Assembly (NCBI RefSeq): GCF_021535135.1
Contig: NZ_CP091036.1
Span: 2,480,001-2,544,000 of the forward strand
Reading direction: 5' to 3'
Length of the DNA: 64,000 nt
From: Antarcticibacterium sp. 1MA-6-2
Lineage (GTDB): Bacteria; Bacteroidota; Bacteroidia; Flavobacteriales; Flavobacteriaceae
Each line of letters begins with the position of its first letter. Position 1 is the first letter of the stretch. The position numbers and the translations under genes were made by a program. A model generated the notes under the pieces. The model was given only the letters and a program-made list of their open reading frames with translations. It was not told the origin of the DNA and ran no database searches. Positions 59,690 through 64,000 of the stretch are shown piece after piece.

Positions 59690-61087
59690 TTATTTTTCTT
59701 CTTTCTTAAGCTTTGTAAAATGCTTGTAGAACAACGGAATGGTTTCAATCCCTTTCAGGTAATTCCATATTCCAAAATGCTCATTAGGAGAGTGAATGGC
59801 ATCTGTATCCAAACCAAATCCCATTAGAATCGTTTTACTTTTCAGCTGTTTTTCAAATAAAGAAACTATAGGAATACTTCCCCCGCTGTGTTGCGGGATT
59901 GGATCTTTTCCGAAGGCCTCTTTGTAAGCATCATTGGCAGCCTGATATTCAAGGGTATCAATAGGGGTTACATAAGCCTGCCCCCCATGGTGCGTACTCA
60001 CCTTTACTTTTACGCTTTTTGGAGCAAGGCTTTCAAAATGTTTAGTAAATAATTCACTGATTTCTTTCCAATCCTGATCGCTTACCAGCCTCATCGAGAT
60101 TTTCGCATAGGCTTTTGAAGGCAGGACAGTTTTTGCTCCTTCTCCTGTGTATCCGCCCCAGATCCCGTTCACATCGAGCGTCGGTCGAATTGATGCACGT
60201 TCCAGAGTAGAAAATCCTTCCTCTCCATGAACATCACCAATATTCAGCTTTTCTTTATATTCTTCAAGATCAAAAGGTGCTTCCGCCATTTTTGCTCTTT
60301 CTTCTTCAGTATAGGTATTCACCTTATCGTAAAAGCCGGGAACAGTAATCTTGTTATTCTCATCCTGCAGACTTGCGATCATTTTCGCAAGAACATTAAT
60401 AGGATTTGCAACTGCCCCTCCATATAATCCGCTATGCAAATCGCGATTGGGACCTGTAACTTCCACTTCCATATAACTAAGTCCGCGAAGACCTGTAGTT
60501 ACAGAAGGGGTTTCTTTAGAAATCATTCCTGTATCGCTGATAAGAATAACGTCGTTAGAAAGTTTTTCCTGATTTCTCTCAAGGAACCATCCCAGGTTTG
60601 CACTACCAACCTCTTCCTCTCCTTCAATCATGAACTTGACGTTACAGGGAAGCTCATTGTTCCGGGTCATATATTCCAGCGCCTTTACATGCATATACAT
60701 CTGGCCTTTATCGTCACATGCACCCCGGGCGTAAATAGCTCCCTCAGGATGAATTTTGGTTTCTTTAATGACGGGTTCAAATGGTGGACTTTCCCAAAGA
60801 TCTAATGGATCTGGCGGCTGGACGTCATAGTGTCCATAGACCAGCACCGTAGGTAAATCTTTATCTATTATTTTCTCTCCAAAAACAATTGGATTTCCAG
60901 GAGTTTCGCAAATTTCTACTTTGTCACAACCTGCTTCCTGCAAACGCTGTTTAACAGCCTCCGCAGTTTTTAAAAGATCTTTTTTGTAGGCAGAGTCTGC
61001 ACTTATTGAGGGAATCTTCAGCAATTCAACAAGTTCCTGTAAAAACCTGTCCTTATTATCTTCCACATATTTCTTTATGTCACTCAT
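59690..61087 (-). CDS. M20-family dipeptidase
   Basis: 465 residues, intact. M20 zinc peptidase: VLVYGHYDVQPPDP (His ligand, Asp), ARGACDDKGQ (bridging Asp), FMIEGEEEVGSANL (catalytic Glu and ligand), the dimerisation lid with LHSGLYGGAVANP, and the final ligand IHSPNEHF. Closest to the 'dipeptidase' (CNDP-like) subgroup. Cytoplasmic, no signal. Monocistronic. Confidence 0.94.
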   Translation of the reverse strand: MSDIKKYVEDNKDRFLQELVELLKIPSISADSAYKKDLLKTAEAVKQRLQEAGCDKVEICETPGNPIVFGEKIIDKDLPTVLVYGHYDVQPPDPLDLWESPPFEPVIKETKIHPEGAIYARGACDDKGQMYMHVKALEYMTRNNELPCNVKFMIEGEEEVGSANLGWFLERNQEKLSNDVILISDTGMISKETPSVTTGLRGLSYMEVEVTGPNRDLHSGLYGGAVANPINVLAKMIASLQDENNKITVPGFYDKVNTYTEEERAKMAEAPFDLEEYKEKLNIGDVHGEEGFSTLERASIRPTLDVNGIWGGYTGEGAKTVLPSKAYAKISMRLVSDQDWKEISELFTKHFESLAPKSVKVKVSTHHGGQAYVTPIDTLEYQAANDAYKEAFGKDPIPQHSGGSIPIVSLFEKQLKSKTILMGFGLDTDAIHSPNEHFGIWNYLKGIETIPLFYKHFTKLKKEEK

Positions 61088-61204
61088 TCTTTCTTTTTTG
61101 AAGTTAAGTAAAGGTAAGAAATTAGATATAAGATTTTAGATTTGAGAAATGAGAGGAGCATAAAAGGAGAAATGAAAAAAACATCTTTTTTTGTCTCATA
61201 TTAT

Positions 61205-61233
61205 TTGAAAAACAAAATTCTTATGTATATTTG
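61205..61233 (+). promoter_or_regulatory. Flavobacterial promoter of tRNA-Leu
   Basis: TTG at 61205-61207 and TATATTTG at 61226-61233, separated by 18 bp: an ideal -33/-7 pair of the Bacteroidota primary sigma factor, 59 bp before the tRNA. Confidence 0.8.
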
Positions 61234-61292
61234 CAGCCGCTTATCAAGGTAAGCAGGTTTTACAATAAGTCCTAAGTGTTGTAAAATTTAAT

Positions 61293-61374
61293 GCGGGCGT
61301 GGTGGAATTGGTAGACACGCCAGACTTAGGATCTGGTGCCGCAAGGTGTGGAGGTTCGAGTCCTCTCGCCCGCA
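61293..61374 (+). tRNA. tRNA-Leu (anticodon UAG)
   Basis: 82 nt. Acceptor GCGGGCG pairs with CGCCCGC, discriminator A. The D-arm has TGGTGGAATTGGTAGACAC (tRNA-Leu type), the anticodon stem-loop CAGAC-TTAGGAT-CTG has TAG at the anticodon, a class II variable arm (TGCCGCAAGGTG) is present and the T-loop is GGTTCGAGTCC. CCA is not encoded. Confidence 0.97.
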
Positions 61375-61378
61375 CAAA

Positions 61379-61412
61379 CAAAAAGCTCTTCAGAAATGGA
61401 GAGCTTTTTTAA
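61379..61412 (+). terminator. Terminator of tRNA-Leu
   Basis: AAAAGCTCT and AGAGCTTTTTT form a stem around TCAGAAATGG, followed by T's, 5 bp past the tRNA. Confidence 0.85.
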
Positions 61413-61603
61413 TTTAATATTTCAGGCTTCATATACATTTCCACTCCTTCTCATCTTCATCCTTTTTAAGATTAAACTTATTTTCTGGGTGCTTCAGAAA
61501 AAAACAATAGCTTTAGTATAATCCCGAATTAATAAAGCCTTTGGAAGAGAATTGTGATATCTCCTGGCATGAGAAGTATTTTAACTCCTCTTAAAGTTTA
61601 TAG

Positions 61604-62896
61604 CTAATTATCAAACAATTGAGGTAGCCATAGACTTAATTGAGGCACAAAGGTGATCAAGAGCAAAACGATAGCCATTGCAATGTATAATGGTATGAGC
61701 GGTTTTAAGACTTTTTGAATAGAGGTATTGGCCACACTCACTCCTATGAATAAGACCGATCCCACAGGTGGTGTACATAAACCTACACAAAGGTTCATTA
61801 CCATCATTATTCCAAAATGCACCGGGTCTACACCCAAAGCTTCTACAACAGGCAGGAAAATTGGTGTAAAAATGAGCACTGCGGGGGTCATATCCATAAA
61901 GGTACCTACAAAAAGTAATAATAAGTTGATTATTAGTAAGATCACAAATACATTGTCACTCAGGCCCAATAATGCAACACTCACTGCCTGGGGGATCTCT
62001 TCATATGACATTACCCATGACATACTCATCGAAGTGGCTATTAGCAACATCACTATTGCAGTAGTACCTACAGAACTAATGAAAACCCCGTAAAGCTCAC
62101 TTATTTTTAATTCTTTGTTTATAAAGGAAAGTACAAGACAATATAAAACAGCTATTCCTGAAGCTTCAGTTGCTGTAAATATTCCCGAAACAATACCGCC
62201 AATGACAACCACCAGCAACAGAAGACTCGGCAGTGCCTGTAGAAAAGTTGTGACGATGCTTTTAAGGCTGCTTCTTTCTCCGGGAGGATATTTTTTCTTT
62301 TTGATCCAGGCTGCAGCCACCAGCATCAACGCCAAACCCATTAGTATTCCCGGAATATATCCTGCCAAAAATAAGGAAGCAATAGACACACCTCCACTTG
62401 CCAAAGAATACACTATAAGCACATTAGAAGGCGGAATTACTAATCCTGTTGTGGATGCAGTAATATTAACAGCAGCTCCAAATTCTTTTGAATAATTTTC
62501 CCTTTGCATTGCAGGCCCTAAAATTCCCCCGATAGCTGAAGTCGCAGCAACAGCCGATCCAGAAATAGCGCCAAAAAGCATGGCCGCAATGACATTTACA
62601 TAAATCAATCCGCCTGGGAGAGCCCCCATGAGGGCTTTGGCAAAGGCAATAAGCCTATTTGCTATTCCTCCCTGGTTCATAATTTGGCCCGCCAGTATAA
62701 ACAAAGGAATTGCTAAAAGAGAAAAACTGTCTAATCCGGTAGCCATACGTTGGGCAACAGTTGTAAATGCAGCTAAGGAATCAATAGAAGCAAGTATAGT
62801 AACAGTACAGGAGATTCCAATAGACCAGGCAACCGGAACTCCTACTCCCAAAAGAATAATAAAGGAAATTATGAGAATTAAGACTTCTGTCATCAT
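61604..62896 (-). CDS. dctM: TRAP transporter large permease (DctM)
   Basis: 430 residues, about twelve transmembrane helices. It has the DctM pattern LLAIPLFILAGQIMNQGGIANRL, SGSAVAATSAIGGILGPAM, FVGTFMDMTPAVLIFTPIFLPV and NLCVGLCTPPVGSVLF (shown in parts). It forms the substrate channel for a C4-dicarboxylate- or uronate-type organic acid using a sodium gradient. The start overlaps the dctQ stop (ATGA). Confidence 0.95.
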   Translation of the reverse strand: MMTEVLILIISFIILLGVGVPVAWSIGISCTVTILASIDSLAAFTTVAQRMATGLDSFSLLAIPLFILAGQIMNQGGIANRLIAFAKALMGALPGGLIYVNVIAAMLFGAISGSAVAATSAIGGILGPAMQRENYSKEFGAAVNITASTTGLVIPPSNVLIVYSLASGGVSIASLFLAGYIPGILMGLALMLVAAAWIKKKKYPPGERSSLKSIVTTFLQALPSLLLLVVVIGGIVSGIFTATEASGIAVLYCLVLSFINKELKISELYGVFISSVGTTAIVMLLIATSMSMSWVMSYEEIPQAVSVALLGLSDNVFVILLIINLLLLFVGTFMDMTPAVLIFTPIFLPVVEALGVDPVHFGIMMVMNLCVGLCTPPVGSVLFIGVSVANTSIQKVLKPLIPLYIAMAIVLLLITFVPQLSLWLPQLFDN

Positions 62897-63360
62897 ACCA
62901 AATACTTTTTAGAATGGATGATTTCATTTAACTTATAAAATATAACCAGCACCCCACTAATGGGGACAACCATATAAACATAAGATAGCGGGAGATGTAA
63001 AGCTGCGGAAGATTGTCCTAAAATGTGATTAACATAAACCAGGTTTCCCCCTCCAATTACCAGAACTGTAAGGCTAAACAGAATAATTAGAATATTTATT
63101 ACTATTCTAAGTTTGATTCGGTTTGAGGGATTTAGTTTGGGAGGTAATATGTCTATGGCTAAATGAGCCTGTTGACCAGAGGCATATGCGGCACCTAGTA
63201 TTCCTATCCATATCAATAAATATCTGGCAATTTCTTCAGTAACTGAGCTTGGACTTTGTAAAACATATCTTGAAAACACCTGCCATAAAACCGCTGTTAC
63301 AATTAAAGCCATTGAAAGCACTAAAAATCCGCCCAGGAGTTTATCAATAATTTTTTTCAT
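62893..63360 (-). CDS. dctQ: TRAP transporter small permease (DctQ)
   Basis: 155 residues with four transmembrane helices and the DctQ signature VLWQVFSRYVLQSPSSVTEEIARYLLIWIGILGAAYA (shown only in part: SRYVL, TEEIARYLL, GAAYA). It stabilises DctM in the membrane. It lies 1 bp downstream of the dctP-like gene. Confidence 0.94.
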   Translation of the reverse strand: MKKIIDKLLGGFLVLSMALIVTAVLWQVFSRYVLQSPSSVTEEIARYLLIWIGILGAAYASGQQAHLAIDILPPKLNPSNRIKLRIVINILIILFSLTVLVIGGGNLVYVNHILGQSSAALHLPLSYVYMVVPISGVLVIFYKLNEIIHSKKYLV

Positions 63361-63361
63361 T

Positions 63362-64000
63362 CTATTCTACTGCCTGAATTGCTTCTATTGTTCTTTTCAT
63401 TAAAGGATCCCTGCGGAATTCCTCATACATTGGCCCCACCAATTCCCTAAACTTTTCTTTATCGGGATGTATAATTTTAACTCCTGCCTCTTTCATTCCT
63501 TCTAATGCCTCTTGTTCAGATTCCTGCCACAGCTTTTTTTGATAGATTGATGATTCTTCAGCCGCTTCTTTTAGCCATTGTTTTTGCTGATCATTAAGTT
63601 TGTTCCAGACAATGGTACTAATTATTAATTCATCCGGTACAGCAGTATGTTCATCCATAGAATAGTACTGGCATACTTCGTAATGATTGTTCAGGTAGTA
63701 ACTGGGTAAATTGTTTTCGGCCCCATCAACAATTCCCTGTTGCAGTGCAGTATAGAGTTCGCCCCAGCTAATTGGTGTAGGAGAACCTCCTAAATGTTTA
63801 ACCATATTAATAGCGCTCTGGCTGGGCATTACCCTAAGCTTTAGCCCCTTTAGATCGTCTGGAGTTTCAATAGGAATATCTGCATAAAAATTACGGGTCC
63901 CCGAATCATAGAAAGTGAGTCCTATAAGCCTTTTACTTTCGCTACTCTTCAATAAAGTTTGACCAATTGCCCCCTCTAAAACTTTATACCGATGTGCGCT
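63362..64000 (-). CDS. dctP: TRAP transporter substrate-binding protein DctP, C-terminal part
   Basis: Partial: the frame stays open to the window edge, so at least 212 residues and the N-terminus lies outside. Landmarks are FYDSGTRNFYADIPIETPDDLKGLKLRVM (shown in part: DLKGLKLRVMPS, with the Arg that binds the substrate carboxylate), GELYTALQQGIVDGAENN, and the tail QKQWLKEAAEES. The periplasmic receptor delivers the acid to DctQM. The substrate is probably a hexuronate or dicarboxylate; not certain. Confidence 0.93.
   Translation of the reverse strand, partial: SAHRYKVLEGAIGQTLLKSSESKRLIGLTFYDSGTRNFYADIPIETPDDLKGLKLRVMPSQSAINMVKHLGGSPTPISWGELYTALQQGIVDGAENNLPSYYLNNHYEVCQYYSMDEHTAVPDELIISTIVWNKLNDQQKQWLKEAAEESSIYQKKLWQESEQEALEGMKEAGVKIIHPDKEKFRELVGPMYEEFRRDPLMKRTIEAIQAVE

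Overview
The window comes from a Bacteroidota genome, most likely a marine Flavobacteriaceae member. Evidence: an adjacent SusC/SusD pair, an UpxY-type NusG paralogue heading a capsule locus, an ECF sigma/anti-sigma/DUF4097 cluster, AT-rich intergenic DNA, the flavobacterial -33 TTG / -7 TAnnTTTG promoter in front of the tRNA-Leu gene, and an arsenosugar gene set.

Layout. (1) 0.1-2.9 kb, minus: RpoE-like sigma factor, HEAT-repeat anti-sigma protein and two DUF4097-like exported proteins. (2) 2.9-6.4 kb: a 94-bp repeat array, a YceI protein, a five-copy 285-bp tandem repeat and a small membrane protein. (3) 6.6-32.5 kb, all minus: a capsule/exopolysaccharide locus. Read 5' to 3' it contains an UpxY antiterminator, manC (split by an IS1182-like element), gmd, fcl, a UDP-sugar dehydrogenase, glycosyltransferase, Wzy, Wzx, acyltransferase, two more glycosyltransferases, a lipoprotein, a beta-barrel, a two-part YjbH system, an MraY/WecA-type transferase, Wza, Wzc and two tandem Wzi-like proteins. 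(4) 32.7-39.3 kb: AraC regulator, two small membrane proteins, repeats and a SusD/SusC pair. (5) 39.6-43.8 kb, plus: arsenosugar operon (AhpD-like protein, radical SAM ArsS, TIGR04282 glycosyltransferase, purine nucleoside phosphorylase, ArsM). (6) 44-53.7 kb: two RAYTs, a GH113-like lipoprotein, a DUF547 protein, an FAD oxidoreductase, a membrane polyferredoxin, two glycosyltransferases and a YdjM-like protein. (7) 53.7-61.1 kb: DUF885 peptidase, a third RAYT, an M56/BlaI sensor-repressor pair with operator-like sites, PhnA-like protein and M20 dipeptidase. (8) 61.3 kb to the end: tRNA-Leu(UAG) and a DctMQP TRAP transporter whose binding-protein gene runs off the window.

The most striking observation cuts across genes. 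More than thirty reading-frame breaks share one signature. In each, a hexamer that should read RCCGGY (judged from protein-family conservation and the restored frame) is replaced by forms such as RCTTAGY, RCTAAGY, RCTTAAGY or RCCTAGY. Reading by eye I found over a hundred CCGG tetramers but only one intact RCCGGY, at about 42048. The simplest explanation is a consensus error at a modified Cfr10I-type motif, which would mean the organism carries an RCCGGY-specific methyltransferase and that most 'broken' genes here are intact in the cell. About ten further breaks lie in homopolymers. Coordinates below span the repaired genes; the breaks are noted in each entry.

A second theme is repeats with their own machinery. 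Each of three RAYT genes lies beside a different palindrome family, and single copies of these families occur elsewhere, including inside coding sequence.
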